Origin: Prorocentrum cordatum
Taxonomy: Eukaryota > Sar > Dinophyceae > Prorocentrales > Prorocentraceae
Direction: 5' to 3'
DNA length: 61,401 bases
NCBI GenBank assembly: GCA_963575745.1
Contig: CAUYUJ010022076.1
Span: 67,501 to 128,901, forward strand
Shown here: one piece after another, positions 28,800 through 38,339 of the stretch
How the letters are laid out: each line of letters opens with the position of its first letter
Position numbering within the stretch: position 1 is the first letter of the stretch
Position numbers and translations under genes: made by a program
The notes under the pieces: generated by a model
Database searches by the model: none
What the model saw: only the letters and a program-made list of their open reading frames with translations
What the model was told of the DNA's origin: nothing

Positions 28800-29597
28800 A
28801 TGCTGCCGAGACCGCCTCGGCACCCTCCTCCCGCGGCGCTCCGCATCGCGGCGGCGCCCAGTATGCTGCCGAGACCGCCTCGGCACCCTCCTCCGCCCCC
28901 GCCGCCGATCCGCGTCGCGGCGGCGGGGACGGAGCCGCGGTCGCCGTGGTCGCCGATCCGCATCGCAGCTGGCGAGGGGGTGGCTGGCGGAGCCGTGGTC
29001 GCCGAGCGCGACTCCAGGTCAAGGCCGTCCGCATGCGAGGAGGCGGTCGACGAGCGCGACTCCAGGTCATGGCCGTCCGGCGAGGGGGTGGCTGGCGGAG
29101 CCGTGGTCGCCGAGCGCGACTCCAGATCAAGGCTGTCCGCATGCGAGGAGGCGCCAAGGCCTGGCGCCGCCTCGCCATCGCCGAGATCTCGGAGCCCCGT
29201 GGGGCTGGCTGGCAGAGCCGAGACTGGCGAGGATGCGGATGGCAGAGCCGAGGAGTTGGCTGATGAGGTGATTGAGGAAGCTGCCACCAGGCTTCTGCAC
29301 GCCATGAGTCTGCTGCACGCCGAGACGGTGGTCGACGAGGCCATGGCAGAGGGGGAGCTGCGCTGGAAGGAGATAGCGGAGCTGTGCAGGCCCTACCAGG
29401 AGGCGGCGGAGCGCTGGGAAATGGCAGAGGCGGAGCGGGACTGCCACGCCGCCGAGTTGGAGGCGGCGCGGACGGCGGCTGCGGGGGCGTGCCGTGCGGC
29501 TCGAGCTGAGCGCGGCCCAATTGCTCAGGTTAGTATCGCTCGAATGGTCCGTGCTGTCCGTGCTGTAGAGCGCTGTCGGGTGTTTGGCCCCGCGTGA
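28800..29597 (+). CDS. Hypothetical protein, repeat-rich N-terminus and coiled-coil C-terminus
   Basis: The first in-frame ATG is at 28800 (265 codons); the frame is open upstream through the 229-bp duplication but has no ATG there. Residues 1-45 have two MLPRPPRHPPP segments. The next 80 residues hold repeats of EGVAGGAVVAERDSRSR type. From about residue 145 the protein turns helical and acidic (GRAEELADEVIEEAATRLL, then HAETVVDEAMAEGELRWKEI, AERWEMAEAERDCHAAELEA), a likely coiled coil. No family is recognised and the stop is followed by unrelated sequence. Coding is plausible because the helical part is not repeat-derived. Confidence 0.45.
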   Translation: MLPRPPRHPPPAALRIAAAPSMLPRPPRHPPPPPPPIRVAAAGTEPRSPWSPIRIAAGEGVAGGAVVAERDSRSRPSACEEAVDERDSRSWPSGEGVAGGAVVAERDSRSRLSACEEAPRPGAASPSPRSRSPVGLAGRAETGEDADGRAEELADEVIEEAATRLLHAMSLLHAETVVDEAMAEGELRWKEIAELCRPYQEAAERWEMAEAERDCHAAELEAARTAAAGACRAARAERGPIAQVSIARMVRAVRAVERCRVFGPA

Positions 29598-29960
29598 GTT
29601 GGGATTGGGTCCTCGAGCCTCACATGGACCTCACTATCGATAACATCATCGATCTCACTGAATGGCGGATCTCCGTATCGATCCAACTATCGCTCTCACT
29701 GTAGACCGTCTAGACCACGCTATCGACCTCACCTAAGAGGTCACTACCGATCTCACTATGACTATCAATCACGTGGTCGACCTCACACACCCCAAACCTC
29801 CGACGCATCCAGAAATATTTCGGGGGAGGGGCCCAGGGAACGACGCAACGATGATAAAACGCGAATGACGGATGAGAGAGGCGGATGGGGGATATGGGAT
29901 ATGATGTATATGTCGTTCTCTGTGCGCAGTTACACATGCCCTCTTGGAGGCGCCGTGAAC
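29598..29960. other. Spacer with degenerate inverted copy of the 229-bp unit
   Basis: Several variants of GATCTCACTATCGA and GTCGACCTCAC occur between 29625 and 29785. Their reverse complement resembles GAGGTCGATTGGGTGAGATC of the duplicated unit at 28409 and 28638. No gene is seen. Confidence 0.4.
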
Positions 29961-30171
29961 CTTCTTGGAGCCTTCTGGAGGCTTTCGTCTTGGGGCTCCT
30001 GAGCTGTCTTGGAGCCCCCCTGGAAGCCTCTTGGGCCGTCTTGGAGCTCGTCGAGGCTACGTTGCAGCGTCAGGTCTGGGAGGCATCGCCACCCTGTCCC
30101 TTATCTTCCCTCCATCCTCGCAGCCACCGCGGCCCCGCCACTGCGGCCCCGCCATCGGCCATCGGCGCACT

Positions 30172-30741
30172 ATGGCCCCGAAGACTCGCGGAGCTGCCAG
30201 CGCAGTGCCAGATGGCGATCTCGGCCGAGATCGCGACCCAGAGGTCAAACAGTTGAAGGAGGCGCTCAGGAAGAAGGACCGCGTCCTGAGGCGCGTCGCG
30301 GGAACCTTGCACAGGGTTGCCGCGCGGCTGGTCGCGAGCACAGAGAAGGAGCGCAACCAGCAGGACAAGCGCTCCCAGCCTGTCTCCCAGCTGAGCTTGG
30401 CCAGTGTGATGCGTGACAAAGAGGACATGTGGTCCATAGATGCGGCGATCGCCGCTGCGTGCCCGCCAGCGATGGCCATGGAGGCGTACCGCATCGACAG
30501 GGCGCAGTGCAGCGCTCCCACCCCATCAACGTACAACCTGAAGGGCAAGCGCACCAAGAAGAGCAAGAAACAGGTCAAGCAGACGGCGGACACTAAGATC
30601 CGCCAGAGCGTGCCCGCCAAGAAGATCACGGCCAGCATCGGCTCCGAGGATATCGACCTGGAGCCGTCGCCGAGCTTCGCGTCCGACGATTCCTCGGACG
30701 ATTCCGAGCTCAGTGCCCGCGCGCGCGCGCTCAGCCACTGA
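30172..30741 (+). CDS. Hypothetical basic coiled-coil protein with acidic tail
   Basis: The ATG at 30172 gives 189 residues; upstream in-frame codons lie in TCTTGGG-type repeat and are unlikely to be used. The N-terminal half is helical and charged (VKQLKEALRKKDRVLRRVAG). The middle has IDAAIAAACPPAMAMEAYRI. A basic patch KGKRTKKSKKQVK near residue 125 looks like a nuclear targeting signal. The C-terminus is Ser/Asp-rich (PSFASDDSSDDSE). No family recognised. Codon use is GC-rich like the neighbouring genes. The downstream 500 bp is a dispersed repeat shared with 37165-37660. Confidence 0.6.
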   Translation: MAPKTRGAASAVPDGDLGRDRDPEVKQLKEALRKKDRVLRRVAGTLHRVAARLVASTEKERNQQDKRSQPVSQLSLASVMRDKEDMWSIDAAIAAACPPAMAMEAYRIDRAQCSAPTPSTYNLKGKRTKKSKKQVKQTADTKIRQSVPAKKITASIGSEDIDLEPSPSFASDDSSDDSELSARARALSH

Positions 30742-30812
30742 GCGTTCGCCCCGCGTCTCTTCCTGCTGCTTCTCCTTCCTCGCGCTCCCTGGGTTGCCCC
30801 GAGTTGCGCTGC

Positions 30813-31330
30813 CTCCCCTCACCGAATCCTTGCCGCATTTATTTACGTTTCTTTGAACATTTGTCCATTTGTCCTTGGGCGCCCCGACTGATGTGATCCT
30901 TCTTAGCCCTCCCCCCCCCTCCTCCACTCGGCATTTATCCAGTGGCCGTCGGCCCATCCCGCCACCGTGCGTGGGTGGTGTGTCCGAGGCCTCATGGATG
31001 CTGGTTGGAATCTCGTGGATGGCTGGTACTTCTGAGGGCCTCTTGGGCGCCTTTTGGGGCTTCATGGGAGCCTCTTGGGGCCTCTTGAAGCCAGTGCGAT
31101 CCTACCTAGGAGTTGAAGCCCCTAGAAACGCAGCGTTAGTAGTAACAGTAAAGCTAAACTAAGCTAGCGCTAAGCTGAGGCTAAACTTACCCTACACGAA
31201 AACTAAGCTAAATGTACCCTAAGCTAACGCTAACCTAAAGCTAAATTAAAGCTAAGTTAAAGCTCAAACTACCAGCTACACCTAAAGCTAAAGCTAAAGC
31301 TAATGCTGAAACTAAAGGGAGGAGGGAGGC
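30813..31330 (+). repeat. Dispersed repeat with CTAAAG satellite tail, copy 1
   Basis: It begins CTCACCGAATCCTTGCCGCA and continues with GCATTTATCCAGTGGCCGTC and GAGGCCTCATGGATGCTGGT. It then passes through CCTAGAAACGCAGCGTTAGT into about 180 bp of degenerate AGCTAAACTAAGCTAAAG satellite. The same order is seen at 37165-37660. Confidence 0.85.
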
Positions 31331-31773
31331 CAAGGAATCGATCATCTGTCGTCGTCATCGATCTCGCCATCGCCGTCGCTATCGGTCTCGCCATCGCTCG
31401 TCATCGTCGTCGTCATCGTCATCGTCTCATTTTTTCTGTTGCCATCGCGGCGCTCTCCTCGGGCCCAGCGGGGGCCGCTGGCGGCCTGGGGCCCACCATC
31501 GCAAGAGAGAGGGAAGGGGGGAATGAAGGAGGAGTCCCCCAGAGCAGAGTCGCCAGGGGCGGCCCCCGCGCGCAGGCCCCGAGTGCCCCCTTGCTTGTGC
31601 CGGCCGCCGCGCTCTCTGATTTTCATTGGTCTTTTCGGTTTCTGAGGATATTTGGTATTCACGTCCTTACAACGAAATCGGCATAACTTCCACCTGCTCT
31701 CTTGAGCTCGAAATCAAGAATGTCATGTCAGTAGCACGCGTGGTTCAAGTGAATCTATTTCTTGCCACAGAAG
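31331..31773. other. Upstream region of hypothetical gene, low-complexity start
   Basis: GTCGTCATCG-type repeats at 31345-31430, then GC-rich sequence. No motif identified. Confidence 0.4.
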
Positions 31774-32643
31774 ATGCCGGCAAAACAATCACCTCCCGAA
31801 GTGATCGCGGCCGCCCGCAATGGTGCATGGACTGATGCCAAGCGGTGGGCGATTGGCCAAGCCTTCGAAGCCTTGCATGTGGCAACGAAAGGAGCCACGG
31901 ATGCCGAGATGGCTGTCATTCTGAACATATTTGCAAGCCTCCATGATGGGCTACGCGACCCCGCGTCCTTCACCCCCGACATCGCCATGCTCAGTTACAA
32001 GGACAACGTGGAGGCGAAGCTGCGTGCATCTCCTACATACAGCAGAATGAGCTCACTCTTACGCGATGCCGTTTTGATCACTCTAGTCGAATCAGCAGGC
32101 ACTCATGGAGACGCTTGCCGCGAGGAGATCGACAAGCAGGTAGAGAACATCTTCAGCGACCAGAACATGCGGACATTCGCCATGTCCCAGCTCTACCAGG
32201 CCTACCACGTTCTCTTCACTACTACACCTGGCAAGTTTACCTCCAGGAGCAAGCTCGACGGGCGGAGTCGACCAGCTAAAAAGACACATGTCAAGGAACC
32301 GACAGGGCACACCACGGAATCCGCTTCGGCGTCAGGAGCGGTACTGCTGCCTAAAGAGTCCGCGAGGAGCGACATTTCGGTCGAGATGAAGGTGTTGCTG
32401 AGAGAAGTGACGAAAAATTTAGACTTCCCGGATGTCGTTCCCGATTTCGTTCGCCTGGCCTGCTCCGAGAAGATCCACGCTCTTCTTTCCCAGGTTCCCG
32501 TTAAAACATGGATGATTGACCAGATCGAGTTCTTCCACTTCATGCGGTATCAGATGCTCCGGATCATCGGGCACTTCAGAACTGATCGGAACCTCCGCGC
32601 TGAGTGCGCGAATATCGTTTCGACCCTTGACTCAATGATGTAA
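31774..32643 (+). CDS. Hypothetical protein, 289 residues
   Basis: The ATG at 31774 is the first in frame after an upstream CTTGCCACAG. The protein is compositionally normal, not repeat-derived, and ends with a double stop (TAATAA at 32641). It has a helical N-terminal half (AAARNGAWTDAKRWAIGQAF; YKDNVEAKLRASPTYSRMSS; TFAMSQLYQAYHVLF), a basic/Ser linker near 165-205, and a second helical part (VEMKVLLREVTKNLDFPDVV; FFHFMRYQMLRIIGHFRTDR). No motif of a known family is recognised. Good coding candidate. Confidence 0.7.
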   Translation: MPAKQSPPEVIAAARNGAWTDAKRWAIGQAFEALHVATKGATDAEMAVILNIFASLHDGLRDPASFTPDIAMLSYKDNVEAKLRASPTYSRMSSLLRDAVLITLVESAGTHGDACREEIDKQVENIFSDQNMRTFAMSQLYQAYHVLFTTTPGKFTSRSKLDGRSRPAKKTHVKEPTGHTTESASASGAVLLPKESARSDISVEMKVLLREVTKNLDFPDVVPDFVRLACSEKIHALLSQVPVKTWMIDQIEFFHFMRYQMLRIIGHFRTDRNLRAECANIVSTLDSMM

Positions 32644-32910
32644 TAAGTTCATCTGGCTTCACTCATCCGTCCCTTCTGTTTCTACCGCTCTCATTATTAT
32701 GATATCCTTCTTACTTTCTCTCTTCTCGGACGATGCCTCTATCTCCGAAAGTCGAACGAACAGGGGCACAGCTATTTTCGACGACTCCTGTTGATAATTT
32801 GCGATCCTGACGCATTCCACAAAGGTGATGCGCGCGCCATGTGGATTCCGAAAAGCGTTCGTGTCGGCAGATCTCGATAAAAAAGGCCGCATCTCTATCT
32901 CCATCACGTT

Positions 32911-33540
32911 ATGCATGGCATGCGATCCTTCATGTCCTCCCCCCAAAAGCTGGCGAAGATCTTGCAAGAGCAGGAGCGAGTGTCGGCGGCTCAAAGATAC
33001 AGTCGAGGACGAGGGTGGGCCTCTCGTCGATTGTCGTGTGCCACCGTTGCTACAGTTTTTGCTCGAGCGATTTCTTTCTGGCCACGAGCTTTTCAAAACT
33101 TCCTATCCTCTGAAGCTGCTGCGATGACTGCTGCGATGGATGCTCAAGCTTCCGATCCTCTTAAGCTCTTGGTCACCCTCAACGAACTTCCGATCGGCTT
33201 CAAGACAGGCTGTAAACTTACGCCACCGCTCCCGATGCCTGATATCTCGGTGCACATCGCAGGCAAAGCCGCGCAGGTGCTGCCCGTGAAGCCCCCGACT
33301 GTGTGTTTCGACGTAATGTTGGAGATCAGGGGGCCGCCGATCAAGCGTCCAGCTGACGAGGAGCAGCAGAAGTCTTACCAGTGGCTCGACCTGTCCAACA
33401 CGGCGCCCGGAGAGCCCGTCGAGTTTGGGGGAGAACGTGAGACCCAAACGACTCCCACGCTGCCGCCGCGGCCGCGGAAGCGGCGGCGGAAACCGACGGC
33501 TGAGGCCGACGCGCACAGTTCGCAGCCCGTCCTGCGTTAG
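32911..33540 (+). CDS. Hypothetical protein with C-terminal basic signal
   Basis: The ATG at 32911 gives 209 residues; ATGs at 33124 and 33136 are alternative starts and the protein looks most natural from there (DPLKLLVTLNELPIGF, then PMPDISVHIAGKAAQVLPVK, VCFDVMLEIRGPP). It ends with PRPRKRRRKPTAE, a likely nuclear signal, just before a TCC/TGC microsatellite. No family recognised. Confidence 0.5.
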   Translation: MHGMRSFMSSPQKLAKILQEQERVSAAQRYSRGRGWASRRLSCATVATVFARAISFWPRAFQNFLSSEAAAMTAAMDAQASDPLKLLVTLNELPIGFKTGCKLTPPLPMPDISVHIAGKAAQVLPVKPPTVCFDVMLEIRGPPIKRPADEEQQKSYQWLDLSNTAPGEPVEFGGERETQTTPTLPPRPRKRRRKPTAEADAHSSQPVLR

Positions 33541-33905
33541 GACAGCTGCAGTTCCTTCCTCCTCGTTCCTGTTCCTCCTCCTCCTCCTCTTCCTCCTCCT
33601 CCTCCTGCTGCTGCTGCTGCTCCTCCTGCTGCTCCTCCTCCTCCTCCTGCTGCTGCTGCTGCTTCTCCTTCTGCTGCTGCTGCTGCTCCTCCTCCTCCTC
33701 CTCCTCCTTCTCCTCCTCCTCCTCCTCCTCCTTCTCCTCCTCCTCCTCACTCCTCCTTCTTCCTCCTATTCCTCCTAAACCTAGCTTCTCCTCCTCCTCC
33801 TCCTTCTGCTTCTCCTTCTCCTCCTCCTCCTATTCCTCCTCTTCCTCCTCCTACTCCTGGGACCTCTGCTGCTCCCCCTGCTCCTCCTGCTGCTGCAGCA
33901 CCGAA
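33541..33905. repeat. (TCC)n/(TGC)n microsatellite
   Basis: About 360 bp of CCTCCT, CTGCTG and TTCTCC repeats. Leu/Ser frames through it are not genes. Confidence 0.95.
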
Positions 33906-33949
33906 GTGATGAGGCTATTATCGCTGGGGGAGCGGTGCGCGAGAGGGGT

Positions 33950-34189
33950 AGAGAGGGCTTGGGGTAGAGAGGGGTGGCCCTTCAAGTGGCGCTTCATCGC
34001 CGCCGGCGCCGCGGTCTGTGGCGGCCCGCCACGGACCGCGGCGCCGACGGCGACGACGGGGCCGACGGGGCCCCGGGAGGAGGGAGGGGCGCGCGAGGGA
34101 GGAATTCTGAGCGCCCCCCAGGGTGCGCTCAGAATTCCTCCGGAGGGGGGCTTGGGGTAGAGAGGGGTAGCCCCTTTGAGTGGCGCCGC
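33950..34189 (+). repeat. GGGGTAGAGAGG unit with palindrome and GAATTC hairpin, copy 1
   Basis: The unit runs GGGGTAGAGAGGGGTGGCCC, a GGCGCCGCGGTC...GACCGCGGCGCC palindrome (about 34003-34046), a GACGACGGGGCCGACGG stretch, then the 44-bp GAATTC hairpin at 34098-34141. The same order is found at 36040-36225. Confidence 0.85.
34098..34141. repeat. 44-bp GAATTC hairpin, copy 1
   Basis: GGAGGAATTCTGAGCGC (34098-34114) pairs perfectly with GCGCTCAGAATTCCTCC (34125-34141) around a 10-base loop CCCCCAGGGT. Confidence 0.95.
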
Positions 34190-35560
34190 GGTCAGGGTCC
34201 GTCGGGGGGCTCCCCGAGAGCTCCGTCCGCGGCGGATGGTCTCCCGTGGGGAATCTGGGCCAGATTCTCCATGGGGGAACCTCCGCCGCGGACAGGGCCC
34301 GTTGGGGGGCTACCCGAGAGCCCCGTCCGCGGCGGATGGACTCCCGCGGGGAATCCGGGCCCGATTCTCCATGGGAGACCCTCCGCCGCGGACAGGGTCC
34401 GTCGGGCATATTTTAATGATTTTCAGTGTTTTTTTTTTGTGTTGTTTTGGGCATATTTTAGTGATTTTCAATGTTTTTTGGTGATTTGGGGGATATTTTA
34501 ATGATTTCCATAATTTTTTAATGATTTGGGGATTATTTTAATGATTTTCATTTTTTTTTGTGATTGTGAACATATTTTAATGATCGCCAGTGTTTCTTTG
34601 TAGTTTTGGGAAATAATGGCCCCGGGAGGTCCCGTTTGGCATGGTGTCGGGGCTTCGAAAACCCGCCCCGGGAGGTTCCGTTTGGCATGATGTCACAGGT
34701 CACGCCCCGAAAATTTGGTTCGGGAGGTTCCGTTTGGCATGGTGTCGGGCTTCGAAAACCCGCCCCGGGAGGTTCCGTTTGGCATGGTGTCACGGGTCAC
34801 GCCCCGAAAATTTGGTTCCCAGAGATACCGTTTGGCATGGTGTCGGGCCCCCTAGACCCGCCCCGGGAGGTTCCGTTTAGCATGGTGTCGGGCCTTCGAA
34901 AACCCGCCCCGGGAGGTTCCGTTTGGCATGGTGTCGCGGGTCACGCCCCGACAATTTGGTCCCGGGAGCTCCCGTTTGGCATGGTGTCGGGCCTTCGAAA
35001 ACCCGCCCCGGGGATCCCGTTTGGCATGGTGTCGGGCCCCGTCCGCGGCAGATGGTCTCCCGTGGGGAACCGGGGCCAGATTCTCCACGGGAGACCCTCC
35101 GCCGCGGACAAAGTCCGTCGGGTATATTTTCATGATTTTCAGTGTTTTTTTCTATTGTTTTGGGCATCATTTTTTTTTTTTTTTTTTTTTTTGATTTTGG
35201 GTATATTTCAGTGATTTCGATTTTTTTTTTTTTAGTTTCGGCCCGCCGTGGACAGGGTCCGTTGGGGGGCTTTCCGAGGGCCCCGTCCACGGCGGATGGT
35301 CTCCCGTGGGGAATCGGGGCCAGATTCTCCATGGGAGACCACCCGCCGCGGACAGGGTCTGTCGGGCATATTTTAGTGATTTTCAATGTTTGTTTTTGTT
35401 GTTTTGACGCTATTTTAGTGATTTTCAGTATTTGTTTTTGTTTGGTGATTTGGGTGATATTTTAGTGATTTCCATCGTTTTTAAGTGATTTTGGGCATAT
35501 TTTAATGATTTTCAATGTTTTTTTTGTGATTTTATACGCTCCGAGATGTTATACGCCCCC
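34190..35560. repeat. Second copy of the foldback-module / GTTTGGCATGG landscape
   Basis: Foldback modules at about 34190-34410, 35040-35115 (partial) and 35240-35370 are separated by T-rich spacers. Between them lies a GTTTGGCATGGTGTCGGG array at 34615-35040. Content and order match 1-1800, with differences in unit number. No gene. Confidence 0.9.
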
Positions 35561-35940
35561 CCCCCGATATTATAACATTTACGGCCCCGAGATGTTGCAA
35601 CATTTCCGGCCCCGATTTTATACGCTCCGAGATGTTTTACGATCCGAGATGTTACAACATTTCCGGCCCCGATGTTATACGCTCCGAGATGTTATACGAC
35701 CCGAGATGTTATAACATTTACGGCCCCCCCGAGATGTTATACGCCCCCCGGGCGGTATACTGCCCGGAGGTATACGGCCCCCGGGCGGTATATGGCCCCC
35801 GGGCGGTACATGGCCTCCGGGAGGTGTTATACGGCCCCCAGGAGGTGCTATACGGCCCCCCGGGCGGTGTTATACGGCCCCCGGACGTGGCATCCCGCCC
35901 CCAGAGGTGTTATGCGGCCCCCAGAGATGTTATACGGCGA
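35530..35940. repeat. GAGATGTTATACG tandem repeat
   Basis: Degenerate repeats of CCGAGATGTTATACG and ATTTACGGCCCC grade into GGCGGTATACGGCCCCCGG units. No gene. Confidence 0.9.
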
Positions 35941-35985
35941 CGACGGGGCCGACGGGATCCCGGGGGAGGGGGAGGGGCGCACGAG

Positions 35986-36029
35986 GGAGGAATTCTGAGC
36001 GCCCCCCAGGGTGCGCTCAGAATTCCTCC
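35986..36029. repeat. 44-bp GAATTC hairpin, copy 2
   Basis: Same arms and loop as the copy at 34098, again followed by a GGAGGGGGGCTTGGGGTAGA tail. Confidence 0.95.
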
Positions 36030-36039
36030 GGAGGGGGGC

Positions 36040-36225
36040 TTGGGGTAGAGAGGGGTGGCCCCTTCGAGTGGCGCTTCATCGCCGTCGGCGCCGCGGTCTG
36101 CGGCGGCCCGCCACAGACCGCGGCGCCGACGGCGACGACGGGGCCGACGGAGCCCCGGGGGGGGGGGGAGGGGCGCACGAGGGAGGAATTCTGAGCGCCC
36201 CCCAGGGCGCGCTCAGAATTCCTCC
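36040..36225 (+). repeat. GGGGTAGAGAGG unit with perfect 20-bp palindrome and GAATTC hairpin (copy 3)
   Basis: GCCGTCGGCGCCGCGGTCTG (36081-36100) is the exact reverse complement of 36114-36133, with a 13-base centre that is itself nearly self-complementary. The GAATTC hairpin follows at 36182-36225 with loop CCCCCAGGGC. Confidence 0.9.
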
Positions 36226-36301
36226 GGAGGGGAGCTTGGGGTAGAGAGGCGCTGGCCGTTTCAGACCGCGCTGGCCGTTTCAGACCGTTGCTGCGCTTGC
36301 G

Positions 36302-36430
36302 ATGGCCACCCGGGCCCTGACGTGCTGGGAATACAGTAACCTTGGCCACCCAGATGACCTTCACCGAAGTGATATGGCAATCAACTTCTCACACTGGTTG
36401 CACTGTGAGCTTCGACTGCTACATGGGCAG
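36302..36430 (+). pseudogene. Fragment related to the 37887-38339 gene
   Basis: ATGGCCACCCGGGCCCTGAC and the following codons read LTCWEYSNLGHPDD like the gene at 37887. After an internal deletion the DNA continues as GATATGGCAATCAACTTC and GAGCTTCGACTGCTACATGG, matching 37995-38095 in a shifted frame. Broken copy. It lies just downstream of the third GAATTC hairpin. Confidence 0.75.
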
Positions 36431-36620
36431 TCTTCCTGCAGCTTCTCCTTCCTCGCGCTCCCGGGGTTGCCCCGAGTTGCGCTGCCACCCCCCCCGCCTC
36501 GCGCTTCCGGGGTTGCCCCGACCTTGATTAATCAGAAAGGAATGTGGCCACTGGTGAGGCAACACCATAGGCTGATTAGGCGGCACTCGTGACACAGCTA
36601 CGTACTTGTGCTGATTAGGG
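36431..36620. other. Short spacer with two CGGGGTTGCCCCG hairpins
   Basis: CGGGGTTGCCCCG occurs at 36462-36474 and 36508-36520, both in a GCGCT(C/T)CCGGGG context. No gene. Confidence 0.6.
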
Positions 36621-36850
36621 TTAGCGCAGGCTCACTCTTTGAATACACGGGCGACGAGTGAGTGACTGGGTGGTTGGCCCAGGCCCATTCTTTGAACCCG
36701 CGGGTGACGAGTGAGTGACTGGGTGGATGGCCCAGCCTCACTCTTTGAATACGTGGACGACGACGACGACGACGACGACGAAGACGACAAAGCCCGACGA
36801 CGACGACAACGACGACGACGACCACGGCGACGACGACAGCGAGGCTGGCC
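36621..36850. repeat. About 70-bp tandem repeat followed by (GAC)n
   Basis: CTCACTCTTTGAATAC(A/G)..., GACGAGTGAGTGACTGGGTG and GGCCCAG recur two to three times at about 36625-36760, then ACGACGACG repeats to 36840. Confidence 0.8.
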
Positions 36851-37164
36851 GGTGGCGGAAGTGACGGTTCTGGGACGCCTTTAACCCGTGTTCTTCGAGT
36901 GCCTAGGGGGCCGCATGTGCAGTACCGCGTGTACTTACGCACGCTTGAGGAACTGGCCAACTCCTTAGCGGAGACGGGTGACTGCCCCTCGCTACTGTCA
37001 TCACGCCAGCCTCGACGACGACGCCACGGGCCGCAATTCCGACGCTGAACTGAGCACTGCAATGCCTGAGCTGCCCGAGTCATTCGAGTTGATGGCGCGA
37101 AAATCGAAAAATGGTTGCAAACGGATGTCCGCCTGCGCGCGCACTTGCCAGGATGTGCGCCCTC

Positions 37165-37660
37165 ACTGAATCCTTCCCGCATTTATTTACATTTGTTTGG
37201 ACATTTCTTTGCGGCCGACTGATATGATCCTTCTTCGCCCTCGCCCCTCCTCTCTCTCTCTCTCTCCCCCCCCCCCAATCACTCAGCATTTATCCAGTGG
37301 CCGTCGGCCCATCCCGCCACCGTGCGTGGGTGGTGGGTCGGAGGCCTCATGGATGCTGGTACTTCTGAGAGCCTCTTGGGCGCCTTTTGGAGCTTCATGG
37401 GACCTCAGGGAGCCTCTTGAGGCCAGCGCGATCCAACATAGGAATTGAATCCCCTAGAAACGCAGCGTTAGTAGTAACAGTAAAACTAAGCTAAAACTAA
37501 ACTAAGGCTAAGCTAAAGCTAAGATGGCGCTAACCTAAACTAAAATAAAGCTAAGCTAAAGCTGAGTTGGAGCTAAAGTAAAGCTAAGCTCAAACTAAAA
37601 GCTACAGCTAAAACTAACGCTAAAACTAATGCTGAAACTAAAACTAAAACTAACGCCCCC
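37165..37660 (+). repeat. Dispersed repeat with CTAAAG satellite tail, copy 2
   Basis: Diverged copy of 30813-31330. It opens with CACTGAATCCTTCCCGCATT, carries the same GCATTTATCCAGTGGCCGTC and CCTAGAAACGCAGCGTTAGT landmarks and ends in AGCTAAAGCTAAG satellite. A CT microsatellite is inserted near 37250. Confidence 0.85.
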
Positions 37661-37886
37661 AGGGAAGCGGGGGGGACACTGCCCAGCCGTGCGGGTGGGC
37701 GGGGAGAGGGGGGAGAAAGCTGGTGGGTGGGGAGAGGGGGAGGAGGGGGAGGATGCGCGGCAACAAACTACAACATGTCTAAATGCCAAATGCCCGTTCC
37801 TTCCATAGCCATTTTTGGCCCCCGAGCCAGCAGCCATTGAACGGCCAACCTGGGGCGCTTCTCTTCAGACCGTTGCTGCGCTTGCG

Positions 37887-38339
37887 ATGGCCACCCCGAC
37901 CCTGACGTGCTGGGAATACAATAACCTCGTCCTTCGCCACCCAGATGACCGTAGTAGACATCATCGGGGCATCCTGTGGGTCGACAGCCGCTCCACCTTA
38001 GTGATATGGCAATCAACTTCTCACGCAGCGCCATGGCACGGGGATGTGAATTTCAGTCCAACTGGTTGCACGGTGAGCTTCGACTGCTACATGGGCAGCC
38101 ACCGACGCCCCAACAACACCCCCTACCTGAAGTCGACCGTGCTGTGGAGCACGGTGACGGGCGACTACTTCGGCCACGACTACATGGGTAGGACGATCCG
38201 CATGGTCCCCATGAGCAGGTTCACGCACGTTCAAGGACAAGACAACGATGGCGCGGGCGCGTATGTCCACACGCAAACATGGGACAACGGGCAGTGGCGC
38301 GACGTCGATGACGCGTGGCACCCCGTCCCAGCGGGCTAG
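37887..38339 (+). CDS. Hypothetical small protein (LTCWEYNN / ILWVD family of this window)
   Basis: The ATG at 37887 gives 150 residues; the frame is open further upstream but the homologous fragment at 36302 starts at the same ATG. Key parts are LTCWEYNNL, GILWVDSRSTLVIW, GCTVSFDCYMGS, NTPYLKSTVLWSTVTGDYFG and a Trp-rich end (TWDNGQWRDVDDAW). It looks like a small beta-rich, perhaps extracellular or ligand-binding, domain; no family recognised. Broken relatives at 36302-36430 and 51833-51954 show it is a multi-copy unit. Confidence 0.6.
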   Translation: MATPTLTCWEYNNLVLRHPDDRSRHHRGILWVDSRSTLVIWQSTSHAAPWHGDVNFSPTGCTVSFDCYMGSHRRPNNTPYLKSTVLWSTVTGDYFGHDYMGRTIRMVPMSRFTHVQGQDNDGAGAYVHTQTWDNGQWRDVDDAWHPVPAG

